A stretch of 64,000 bases of DNA from Ohtaekwangia kribbensis. Its GTDB lineage: Bacteria; Bacteroidota; Bacteroidia; Cytophagales; Cyclobacteriaceae. Both the position numbers and the translations under genes were made by a program. Positions 44,316 to 51,702 of this stretch are shown here, in pieces. The notes below the pieces were generated by a model. That model was not told the origin of the DNA. It saw only the letters and a program-made list of their open reading frames with translations, and ran no database searches. The stretch is from NCBI RefSeq assembly GCF_042676245.1, contig NZ_JBHTKA010000015.1:124001-188000 (forward strand), written 5' to 3'. The first letter of the stretch is position 1; each line of letters starts with the position of its first letter.

Positions 44316-44858
44316 ATGATAAAACGCAGGATTGTACTTTATATGGTGCCGACACTTCTGTTGTTGGTACTTTCAGGTTGCTGGGTGAATGAGTACTCTT
44401 CGTATGATGATCCCGTAGAAGGATATCGCCCGGTATATGGAACCTCACAAACGCAAGAGGTCACGTTAACCAGTGCACGATCTGTGAATAACCCCGGAAA
44501 GATTTATGTATACGGACGTTTTCTATTGGTGAATGAGGTGAACAAAGGTATACATGTATTCGACAACACCACTCCGGAGAATCCGAAGGCAATAGGTTTT
44601 GTACAGTTACTGGGAAATACCGACATGGCTATACGAAACAATGTGTTGTATGCCGACCACATGGGAAATCTCGTAGCGCTGGAAGTACATGATTTCGAAA
44701 AACTTACCAGCATCGGAACGTTATCGCTGCAAGACTGGAACCTTGGTATTCCGCCACCGGCAGGTTACTATTTTGAATGCGTTGACCAGACCAAAGGCAT
44801 TGTAACAGGATGGAAGAAAGCAACCCTTACAAAATACGAATGTTATGCGAGCTACTAA
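44316..44858 (+). CDS. LVIVD-repeat lipoprotein
   Basis: A 180-aa predicted lipoprotein. The start MIKRRIVLYMVPTLLLLVLS leads to lipobox LSGC. After a short linker come two to three LVIVD-like blades: GKIYVYGRFLLVNEVNKGIH, VFDNTTPENPKAIGFVQL, NTDMAIRNNVLYADHMGNLV and ALEVHDFEKLTSIG. ATG 44316 is preferred; GTG 44310 adds two residues. It overlaps the next gene by 14 bases. The propeller seems split between these two genes, or each assembles with the other. Likely located on the periplasmic or outer leaflet side. Confidence 0.78.
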   Translation: MIKRRIVLYMVPTLLLLVLSGCWVNEYSSYDDPVEGYRPVYGTSQTQEVTLTSARSVNNPGKIYVYGRFLLVNEVNKGIHVFDNTTPENPKAIGFVQLLGNTDMAIRNNVLYADHMGNLVALEVHDFEKLTSIGTLSLQDWNLGIPPPAGYYFECVDQTKGIVTGWKKATLTKYECYASY

Positions 44859-45597
44859 ATTAATATTCTTTCTGTTGCTGATTTGCATCGCAGCATGCGA
44901 ATCAGACTCCTCCAGTGAACTGAATAACTCACAGGGAACAGGCGGCTCGATGACGCGGTTCGCGATCAGCAACGGCTATATGTATATAGCCAGCCAGAGC
45001 ACGATTTCCGTGTTTGATATACGGAACAATACATTTGAAAAAATAAATACGATCTCCACCAATGGCGGCCTTGAAACAGTCGTGGCAAGAGGCGAGTACC
45101 TATACCTCGGTGCTACCGATGCAATGTATATCTATAGTATAGCAGATCCGGTAACACCCACGTTCATTTTCAGGTATGCGCATATAGTTTCATGCGATCC
45201 GGTTGTAGTGCAGGGCGATCGGGCCTTTGTTACATTACGTGCCGGCAGCGCTTGTAATCGCGGAGCCAATGCACTGGAGATAATCGACATCACCAATAAA
45301 AATAATCCTTCGCTGATTGCTAACTACCCGATGTTATCACCACACGGTCTTGGTGTCGATGGTAATCTGTTGTTCATCTGCGAAGGCGAACATGGTCTTA
45401 AAGTATTCGATATTCAAAATGAACGATCTATACAGCTGAAACACCACATCGAAAATATACATGCCTACGATGTTATACCCAATAATGGTATTTTGTTGCT
45501 GACAGGAGAAGACGGTGTATTTCAATACCGCTATGATCAGCAAACCGGTACGCTCATCTTACTAAGCAAAATCCCCGTGTCGCGTACGGAAGTATAG
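44845..45597 (+). CDS. LVIVD-repeat lipoprotein
   Basis: A 250-aa predicted lipoprotein with lipobox IAAC (MRATKLIFFLLLICIAAC). The rest is a set of four to five LVIVD-type blades: GYMYIASQSTISVFDIRNNT, EYLYLGATDAMYIYSIADP, RAFVTLRAG, ALEIIDITNKNNPSLIANYP and LLFICEGEHGLKVFDIQNER. Such propellers bind proteins or sugars on the cell surface. It starts within the previous lipoprotein gene, so translation is likely coupled. A tandem 14-base repeat lies just after it. Confidence 0.8.
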   Translation: MRATKLIFFLLLICIAACESDSSSELNNSQGTGGSMTRFAISNGYMYIASQSTISVFDIRNNTFEKINTISTNGGLETVVARGEYLYLGATDAMYIYSIADPVTPTFIFRYAHIVSCDPVVVQGDRAFVTLRAGSACNRGANALEIIDITNKNNPSLIANYPMLSPHGLGVDGNLLFICEGEHGLKVFDIQNERSIQLKHHIENIHAYDVIPNNGILLLTGEDGVFQYRYDQQTGTLILLSKIPVSRTEV

Positions 45598-45605
45598 CAT
45601 TGCTG

Positions 45606-45646
45606 ATAACGATTAACCAATAACGATTAACCAATAACGACTAACG
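45606..45646. repeat. Tandem 14-bp repeat ATAACGATTAACCA
   Basis: Two perfect copies of ATAACGATTAACCA (45606-45619, 45620-45633) and a partial third (ATAACGACTAACG). TAACGATT or its complement recurs in other spacers, such as 63578-63586. Confidence 0.6.
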
Positions 45647-45651
45647 CCCCG

Positions 45652-46329
45652 GTGACACGTACAACTCTATCTCTACTACTCGCCTTACTAGGTACGATCG
45701 CCCATGCCCAGGATTCACTTCGCTATCAGAAACTAGTGCCGAGGCATGCGTTGAAATTCAGTCCGTTTCATTTGATTAATTTTTATCCAACACTCGAGTT
45801 CTCATACGAGAAGAAAATTACCCGCACGTTTACAGCACAGGCAGAGTATGGACATGTGATCAACTATACGAACCAGGATGAATCGTATCGCGACAAGCGC
45901 GGCTATAAAATGAAACTCGAAGTGCGAAAATACTTTGCACCTATTGTATACCGAAGGTTGATTTTTTATGGTGCAGCCGAGTATTACAAAAACGATATTG
46001 AATTCGACAGACTATTCCGCCAGCAGGAATGTTTTGGTAATGACTGCGAGCATACCATTATACGCTATCACTATTACCCGGTGCAGTATAATGAACAAGG
46101 CTTCAGTGTAAAGTTTGGACTGATCAAGTACTTTTTCTCCGATTTTTTTCTCGATGTAAACTCCGGGTGGACCATACGATTTGTTGACTATGATGAGGTA
46201 AGACCAAACGGTATACCGGCCTTTCCGGAAGGAATGGAAGATGATTTGTTTTTTGATATACCCAATGAAGAAGATCGTGTGGTACCCTGCCCGGTGTTAG
46301 GTATCAGAATAGGGTATCGTTTACGGTAA
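45652..46329 (+). CDS. Hypothetical outer-membrane beta-barrel protein
   Basis: A 225-aa protein with signal peptide MTRTTLSLLLALLGTIAHAQ. The body alternates aromatic strands: LKFSPFHLINFYPTLEFSYE, FTAQAEYGHVINY, RLIFYGAAEYYKNDIEF and FSVKFGLIKYFFSDFFLDVN, ending GIRIGYRLR. Two cysteines (CFGNDC) could form a loop disulfide. It resembles DUF3575-type barrels, not a named family. The GTG start at 45652 is the first fitting the signal peptide. It may belong with the two LVIVD lipoproteins, 54 bases upstream, as a surface assembly; that is inference. Confidence 0.72.
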   Translation: MTRTTLSLLLALLGTIAHAQDSLRYQKLVPRHALKFSPFHLINFYPTLEFSYEKKITRTFTAQAEYGHVINYTNQDESYRDKRGYKMKLEVRKYFAPIVYRRLIFYGAAEYYKNDIEFDRLFRQQECFGNDCEHTIIRYHYYPVQYNEQGFSVKFGLIKYFFSDFFLDVNSGWTIRFVDYDEVRPNGIPAFPEGMEDDLFFDIPNEEDRVVPCPVLGIRIGYRLR

Positions 46330-46334
46330 GTTGT

Positions 46335-46365
46335 TTTGTAGTTTCATTCCTATTCATTTTCTTTG
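46335..46365 (+). promoter_or_regulatory. Candidate promoter of the methionine operon
   Basis: TTTG (46335-46338) and TTTCTTTG (46358-46365) are separated by 19 bases, fitting the TTTG-N19-TAnnTTTG Bacteroidota pattern with one mismatch in the -7 box. Transcription would begin right at the riboswitch. Confidence 0.5.
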
Positions 46366-46369
46366 CCAA

Positions 46370-46496
46370 AGCTTATCCAGAAAGACCGAGGGAATGGGCC
46401 CGATGACGTCTTAGCATCCTATTCGTTAGCTATGTTAACGAATGTTGTGCTAAATCCCTTTCGTTACTTTGCATGATGTAACGGAAAAGATAAGTT
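46370..46496 (+). ncRNA. SAM-I (S-box) riboswitch
   Basis: Helix P1 pairs CTTATC (46372-46377) with GATAAG (46489-46494). The conserved core follows: CCAGAAAGACCGAGGGAATG, then GGGCCCGATGACGTC and TTAGCATCC. P3 is ATTCGTTA/TAACGAAT with its 3' strand running into GTGCTAAATCCC. P4 is CGTTAC/GTAACG. This is the S-box leader that binds S-adenosylmethionine and lowers expression. It lies 53 bases before the first metH half, fitting control of methionine synthesis. The usual GGCAACC reads AGCATCC, a change in a SAM-contacting region. No terminator hairpin with T-run follows, so control may be at translation. Confidence 0.92.
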
Positions 46497-46549
46497 AACC
46501 CACCTTACAGTGGCTCTCTGGATAGCAATAACTAAACGCGGAGGGCTTT

Positions 46550-47551
46550 ATGAAAATCGAAGACATTTTAAAGGAACGTATACTCGTGATTGATGGTGCT
46601 ATGGGTACCATGATCCAACGGTATAAACTTGAGGAAGAAGATTTCCGGGGAGAGCGTTTTAAAGATCATGGCTTCCCGCTCAAAGGAAACAATGATATTC
46701 TTTCAATAACTCGTCCTGATATTATCAAAGCTATACATCGCCAGTACCTTGAAGCGGGTGCTGATATTATCGAGACCAACACATTCAGCGGTACTACCAT
46801 CGCGCAAGCCGATTATCACCTGGAAGACGCGGTATATGATCTGAACTATTACTCAGCAAAAATAGCGAAAGAGGTAGCCGAAGAATTTACGAAGAAAGAT
46901 CCCAGCAAACCTCGCTTTGTAGCAGGTGCTATGGGGCCAACCAATAAGACGGCTTCCCTTTCACCAGATGTAAATAACCCTGGCTTTCGTGCCATTACAT
47001 TTGATGAACTCGCACTCGCATTCAAGCAACAAGCGAAAGGACTTATTGATGGCGGAGCAGATATACTCTTGCTTGAAACCATCATTGATACACTCAATGT
47101 AAAAGCAGCTTTGTTTGCTATACAGGAGTTGTTTGATGAGATAGGAAGAAAGTTACCCATCATGGTATCGGGTACAATAACGGATGCGAGTGGTCGCACA
47201 CTTTCCGGACAAACCACCGAGGCATTCCTGATTTCGGTTTCGCATGTACCCTTACTAAGTATAGGATTGAACTGTGCGTTGGGTGCGAGCCAGCTAAGAC
47301 CTTACCTGCAAGTACTCAATGAGAAGGCTCCGTACTTCGTGAGTGCTTATCCGAACGCAGGACTTCCCAACGAGTTTGGTCATTACGATCAGACACCCGA
47401 GGAAATGGGACAACAGGTTGAAGTCTTTTTGAAAGAAGGACTGATCAACATTGTTGGCGGTTGCTGCGGAACAACACCCGAGCATATTAAACTGATTGCT
47501 GAGATAGCGAAGAAATATAACCCCAGAGGAGTAGTAGAAGAACATGTCTAA
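46550..47551 (+). CDS. metH: Methionine synthase, homocysteine-binding half
   Basis: A 333-aa homocysteine methyltransferase domain, the first module of cobalamin-dependent methionine synthase. It starts ILKERILVIDGAMGTMIQRY. Zinc and homocysteine ligands are the Cys in LNCALGASQLRPYL and the pair in VGGCCGTTPEHIKLI. The folate, B12 and activation modules are in the next gene, whose ATG overlaps this stop by eight bases, so the two proteins together make one enzyme. An SD-like GGAGGG precedes the ATG, unusual for this genome. Expression is under the SAM-I riboswitch. Confidence 0.93.
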   Translation: MKIEDILKERILVIDGAMGTMIQRYKLEEEDFRGERFKDHGFPLKGNNDILSITRPDIIKAIHRQYLEAGADIIETNTFSGTTIAQADYHLEDAVYDLNYYSAKIAKEVAEEFTKKDPSKPRFVAGAMGPTNKTASLSPDVNNPGFRAITFDELALAFKQQAKGLIDGGADILLLETIIDTLNVKAALFAIQELFDEIGRKLPIMVSGTITDASGRTLSGQTTEAFLISVSHVPLLSIGLNCALGASQLRPYLQVLNEKAPYFVSAYPNAGLPNEFGHYDQTPEEMGQQVEVFLKEGLINIVGGCCGTTPEHIKLIAEIAKKYNPRGVVEEHV

Positions 47552-50219
47552 ATATTTATTGTTAAGTGGACTGGAGGGAGTCACCATTACTCCCAGTTCT
47601 AACTTTGTCAATATAGGTGAGCGAACCAATGTTACCGGCTCCGCCAAATTCTTAAAACTCATTAAAGAAGATAAGTTTGAAGAAGCACTCGAAGTAGCAT
47701 TGGACCAGGTGCGCGGAGGCGCGCAGGTTATTGATGTGAACATGGACGAAGGGATGTTGGATTCCAAAGCAGCCATGGTGCGCTACCTGAACCTGATGGC
47801 ATCCGAACCGGAGATCGCGGTTGTACCCGTGATGGTTGACTCGTCCAAATGGGAAGTGATTGAAGAAGGTTTGAAATGTCTGCAGGGAAAAGGTATAGTC
47901 AACTCGATCAGTTTAAAGTCTGGTGAAGAAGAGTTTGTACGACAAGCCAAACTTGTAAGACGTTACGGAGCTGCTGTCGTAGTGATGGCATTCGATGAAC
48001 ACGGGCAGGCCGATACATACGAGAGAAGAATTTCCATTTGCAAACGCGCGTATGATATACTGGTGAACGAAGTAAAGTTTCCGCCACAGGACATCATTTT
48101 CGATCCGAATATATTTCCCGTAGCAACGGGTATAGAAGAGCATCGGAACTATGCGCTCGATTTCTTCAAAGCAACCAAATGGATCCGTGAAAATCTTCCG
48201 GGTGCGCACGTGAGTGGTGGTGTGAGTAACGTGTCGTTCAGCTTCCGCGGTAATCAGAAAGTGCGCGAAGCCATGCACTCAGCATTTCTATACCACGCTA
48301 TACAACATGGAATGGATATGGGTATAGTAAACCCAACGATGCTGGAAGTATATGACGAGATCGATAAAGAATTACTCGAGCGCGTTGAAGATGTTCTATT
48401 GAATCGCAGAGACGATGCAACGGAACGTCTACTGGAATTCGCGGAGACTGTAAAAGGTGCTGCGAAGAAAAAAGAGACAGATGATGAATGGCGCAAAGGC
48501 ACCGTTGAAGAACGCATTACGCATGCACTGGTAAAAGGTGTAATAGACTATATCGATCAGGATACCGAAGAAGCGCGAATCAAATATGGTCGCCCGCTAT
48601 ATGTTATTGAAGGTCCGTTGATGGCCGGAATGAACGTAGTAGGAGATCTGTTCGGCAGTGGTAAAATGTTTTTACCGCAGGTTGTAAAGAGCGCGCGGGT
48701 AATGAAAAAATCCGTTGCCTACCTCACGCCTTTCCTCGAAGAAGAGAAGAGGCTGACAGGAGATCAGGGCAAAGCAGCAGCAAAAATATTAATGGCCACC
48801 GTGAAGGGCGATGTACACGACATCGGTAAAAATATAGTGGGTGTAGTGCTCGCATGTAACAACTACGAAGTGGTAGACCTTGGCGTAATGGTGCCTTCTG
48901 AAAAGATCATTGAAGCGGCCAAACGCGAGAAGGTTGATGTCATCGGGTTGAGTGGTTTGATCACGCCATCACTCGATGAGATGGTGCACGTTGCCAAAGA
49001 AATGCAGCGTGAGAAAATGGAATTGCCCCTATTAATTGGAGGAGCGACTACATCGCGCATTCATACGGCAGTAAAGATCGACCCGGTATATGATGGTCCA
49101 GTGGTACACGTCCTTGATGCTTCACGTTCTGTACCTGTGGCGAGTGAGCTGATCAGTGTCGATACACGTGCAGGCTTCAAACTGAAAGTAAAGAATGAAT
49201 ATCAGCAGCTTCGTACCGATCATGAAAACAGAAAAGGTACGAAGAACTATATATCACTGGAAGATGCCCGCAAGAACAAAACCAATATAGATTGGTCGAA
49301 GACGATATATACCAGGCCTGCTTTTACCGGTAGAAAAGAGTTTGTGAATTTTCCGCTGGAAGAGTTACGAAAGTACATAGATTGGACTCCGTTCTTCCAG
49401 ACGTGGATGCTGGCTGGTCGCTATCCGGGTATATTTAAGGATGCTGTTGTAGGTGCCGAGGCTAAGAAACTTTTTGATGACGCCAATAAGATGTTGGACG
49501 ATATCATCCGGGATAAAAGTCTGCAGGCGAGCGGTGTTATAGCATTCTATCCCGCAGTAAATGCCGGTGATGATGTTGCACTATATGCAGATGAGAAGCA
49601 AGCTACACCTTTTGCAACGTTTCATTTTCTGCGGCAGCAAAACAAGAAAGCGCAGAACCTTCCAAACTTTTGTCTTGCAGATTTTATATCTCCGGAGCAG
49701 GGTAAAGATTACTTTGGCCTGTTTGCTGTAACCGCAGGACTTGGTCTTGAGAAATTGGTTGACTTCCATAAAGCCAACCAGGATGATTACTCGGAGATCA
49801 TGGCGAAAGCACTTGCCGACCGACTTGCTGAAGCCTTCGCTGAGTGCTTGCATCAAAAAGTTCGTAAAGAAATTTGGGGTTACGCAAGTGATGAACACTA
49901 TACGAACGATCAGCTCATTGATGAAGTATACCAGGGTATACGTCCGGCACCAGGCTATCCTGCATGTCCGGATCATACCGAAAAGAAATTACTCTTCGAA
50001 CTTCTCGATGCAGGTAAAGTAGGCATTCAGCTTACCGAGTCATACGCCATGTACCCGGGCGCAGCCGTAAGCGGATTCTACTTCTCCCATCCCGACTCCA
50101 AATATTTCGGTCTCGGCAAAATCGAAAAAGACCAGGTCGAAGACTACGCCAAACGGAAGAACATGCCGCTCCCGGAAGTGGAGAAGTGGCTGGCCCCGAA
50201 CTTGAGCTACGATGTTTAG
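47544..50219 (+). CDS. metH: Methionine synthase, folate, cobalamin and activation modules
   Basis: An 891-aa protein with the remaining modules of MetH. The pterin-binding domain opens with SNFVNIGERTNVTGSAKFLK and VRGGAQVIDVNMDEGMLDSK. The B12 cap and Rossmann domain show the lower-ligand motif DVHDIGKN, VVLACNNYEVVDLGVMVPSE and IGGATTSRIHTAVKI. The C-terminal activation domain holds the SAM site GIRPAPGYPACPDHTEK and ESYAMYPGAAVSGFYFSHPD. It needs the upstream subunit for homocysteine. The gene split is found in other Bacteroidota. The start ATG lies inside the previous gene. Confidence 0.95.
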   Translation: MSKYLLLSGLEGVTITPSSNFVNIGERTNVTGSAKFLKLIKEDKFEEALEVALDQVRGGAQVIDVNMDEGMLDSKAAMVRYLNLMASEPEIAVVPVMVDSSKWEVIEEGLKCLQGKGIVNSISLKSGEEEFVRQAKLVRRYGAAVVVMAFDEHGQADTYERRISICKRAYDILVNEVKFPPQDIIFDPNIFPVATGIEEHRNYALDFFKATKWIRENLPGAHVSGGVSNVSFSFRGNQKVREAMHSAFLYHAIQHGMDMGIVNPTMLEVYDEIDKELLERVEDVLLNRRDDATERLLEFAETVKGAAKKKETDDEWRKGTVEERITHALVKGVIDYIDQDTEEARIKYGRPLYVIEGPLMAGMNVVGDLFGSGKMFLPQVVKSARVMKKSVAYLTPFLEEEKRLTGDQGKAAAKILMATVKGDVHDIGKNIVGVVLACNNYEVVDLGVMVPSEKIIEAAKREKVDVIGLSGLITPSLDEMVHVAKEMQREKMELPLLIGGATTSRIHTAVKIDPVYDGPVVHVLDASRSVPVASELISVDTRAGFKLKVKNEYQQLRTDHENRKGTKNYISLEDARKNKTNIDWSKTIYTRPAFTGRKEFVNFPLEELRKYIDWTPFFQTWMLAGRYPGIFKDAVVGAEAKKLFDDANKMLDDIIRDKSLQASGVIAFYPAVNAGDDVALYADEKQATPFATFHFLRQQNKKAQNLPNFCLADFISPEQGKDYFGLFAVTAGLGLEKLVDFHKANQDDYSEIMAKALADRLAEAFAECLHQKVRKEIWGYASDEHYTNDQLIDEVYQGIRPAPGYPACPDHTEKKLLFELLDAGKVGIQLTESYAMYPGAAVSGFYFSHPDSKYFGLGKIEKDQVEDYAKRKNMPLPEVEKWLAPNLSYDV

Positions 50220-50220
50220 T

Positions 50221-50702
50221 TGTGTTGATGTGTTGAGGTGAAGGAAGGTACTTGATGTTGTGTCTAAATAAATAATAAACGTTATGGGGAAGATTGAAAG
50301 GTTTGAGGATTTGAAATGTTGGAAGGCTGCACGGGAGCTGGTAAAGGAAGTATATACTTTGTCGGATACGGGTAAACTTTCAAAGGATTTTGATACGCGA
50401 AGTCAATTCAGAAAAGCTGCATTGTCTTCTATGAATAATATAGCAGAGGGATTTGGTCGATTTAGCAGAAAAGATTTTATCCGGTTTCTGGATACAGCCC
50501 AGAGTTCCGTACTGGAGGTTCAAAGTATGCTATATGTATTGTCAGATCTTGATTTCCTCTCAATAGATAAAATAGATTTACTGCGAATAAAAACAGATGA
50601 AACAAAAAATCTTATACTGGGCTTGATACGATATTTACGGGAATCGGATAAATAGTATATATCTGTAACATCAACACATTAACACCACAACACGCCAACA
50701 CA
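50221..50702. repeat. Inverted repeats flanking the four-helix-bundle gene
   Basis: TGTGTTGATGTGTTGAGGTG (50221-50240) matches the reverse complement of 50683-50702 at 17 of 20 positions. The left copy begins two bases after the metH stop and the right copy ends just before metF. The 4-helix-bundle gene lies wholly between them, so the block looks like an inserted cassette. Confidence 0.6.
50284..50655 (+). CDS. Four-helix-bundle protein (23S rRNA intervening-sequence family)
   Basis: A 123-aa protein. Markers are IERFEDLKCWKAARELVKEV, FRKAALSSMNNIAEGFGRFS, KDFIRFLDTAQSSVLEVQSM and the final NLILGLIRYLRESD. This is the S23/IVP family first seen in insertions in 23S rRNA genes and widespread between genes in Bacteroidota. 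Function is unknown; the fold is a small helical oligomer. Its position between metH and metF has no link to methionine metabolism, and it is flanked by imperfect inverted repeats, which suggests a mobile or domesticated cassette. Confidence 0.9.
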   Translation: MGKIERFEDLKCWKAARELVKEVYTLSDTGKLSKDFDTRSQFRKAALSSMNNIAEGFGRFSRKDFIRFLDTAQSSVLEVQSMLYVLSDLDFLSIDKIDLLRIKTDETKNLILGLIRYLRESDK

Positions 50703-50709
50703 GCAAAAA

Positions 50710-51666
50710 ATGAAAGTAGTCGACCACCTGAAAAGCGCTAACGGTAAAACTTTATTTACGATTGAGATTCTGCCTCCGTTGAAAGGAGAGAATATTAAGA
50801 ACTTGTTTAATAACATTGATCCGTTGATGGAGTTTAAGCCTCCGTTTATTGATGTTACCTATCATCGTGAAGAGTATGTATATAGAAAGAAAGCAGGAGG
50901 CTTGCTGGAGAAGATAACCACACGCAAACGTCCGGGAACGGTAGGTATATGTGCGGCTATACAGAACCACTATAAAGTTGATACGGTGCCGCATATTATC
51001 TGCGGTGGATTCAGTAAAGAAGAAACTGAAAACGCGTTGATCGATCTTCACTTCCTCGGTGTGGACAATGTACTGTTACTGCAAGGCGATGCTATTAAAA
51101 GTGAATCACGTTTTGTGCCCGAACCGGATGGACATCGTTATGCATCCGATCTGCTCGCACAAGTGGTAAACATGAACATGGGGGTATATCTCGATGAAGA
51201 ACTCACTACGGCAGCGCCTACTAATTTTTGTATTGGTGTAGCGGGCTATCCTGAAAAACATTTTAATGCTCCGAACCTGAAAGCTGATCTCAAGTATCTC
51301 AAGTTAAAAGTGGATATGGGAGCGCAGTATATCGTTACGCAAATGTTCTTCGACAATCAGAAATATTTTAACTTTGTAGATAAGTGTCGCGAAGCCGGTA
51401 TCAATGTGCCGATCATTCCGGGTATAAAACCGCTTACCGGTAAAGCACAGTTAACCGTGCTTCCCAAAACATTTCACATCGACATACCCGAAGAACTTGC
51501 CGATGAAGCTGAGAAGTGTAAAGATAACGAAGCTATAAAAGAGGTTGGTATCCAGTGGTGTATTCAGCAATCGAAAGAACTTGTAAGGAAAGGTGTTCCA
51601 ACATTGCATTTTTATTCCATGGGTAAGTCAGATCCTATTTATAGAATAGCAAAAGAATTATTTTAA
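50710..51666 (+). CDS. metF: 5,10-methylenetetrahydrofolate reductase
   Basis: A 318-aa flavoprotein that reduces methylene-THF to methyl-THF, the methyl donor for MetH. Visible are the catalytic Glu in FTIEILPPLKGENI, DVTYHREEYVYRK, NVLLLQGDAI near the FAD site, FCIGVAGYPEKHFNA, GAQYIVTQMFFDN and VPIIPGIKPLT. The C-terminal regulatory domain of the eukaryotic enzyme is absent, as usual in bacteria. It probably shares the riboswitch-controlled transcript with the metH halves, interrupted by the four-helix-bundle cassette. Confidence 0.95.
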   Translation: MKVVDHLKSANGKTLFTIEILPPLKGENIKNLFNNIDPLMEFKPPFIDVTYHREEYVYRKKAGGLLEKITTRKRPGTVGICAAIQNHYKVDTVPHIICGGFSKEETENALIDLHFLGVDNVLLLQGDAIKSESRFVPEPDGHRYASDLLAQVVNMNMGVYLDEELTTAAPTNFCIGVAGYPEKHFNAPNLKADLKYLKLKVDMGAQYIVTQMFFDNQKYFNFVDKCREAGINVPIIPGIKPLTGKAQLTVLPKTFHIDIPEELADEAEKCKDNEAIKEVGIQWCIQQSKELVRKGVPTLHFYSMGKSDPIYRIAKELF

Positions 51667-51702
51667 CTTATATTAGCGGCCTGTTTGTTGGTATGTGCCC
51701 TA

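Noticed and set aside
47294..47776. A 160-codon minus-strand frame over the metH junction
   Set aside because: It lies opposite two well-supported metH genes and has no family features.
46550..50219. Frameshifted single metH gene
   Set aside because: Both parts have complete domains with proper starts and an eight-base overlap, and a natural split is known in Bacteroidota.
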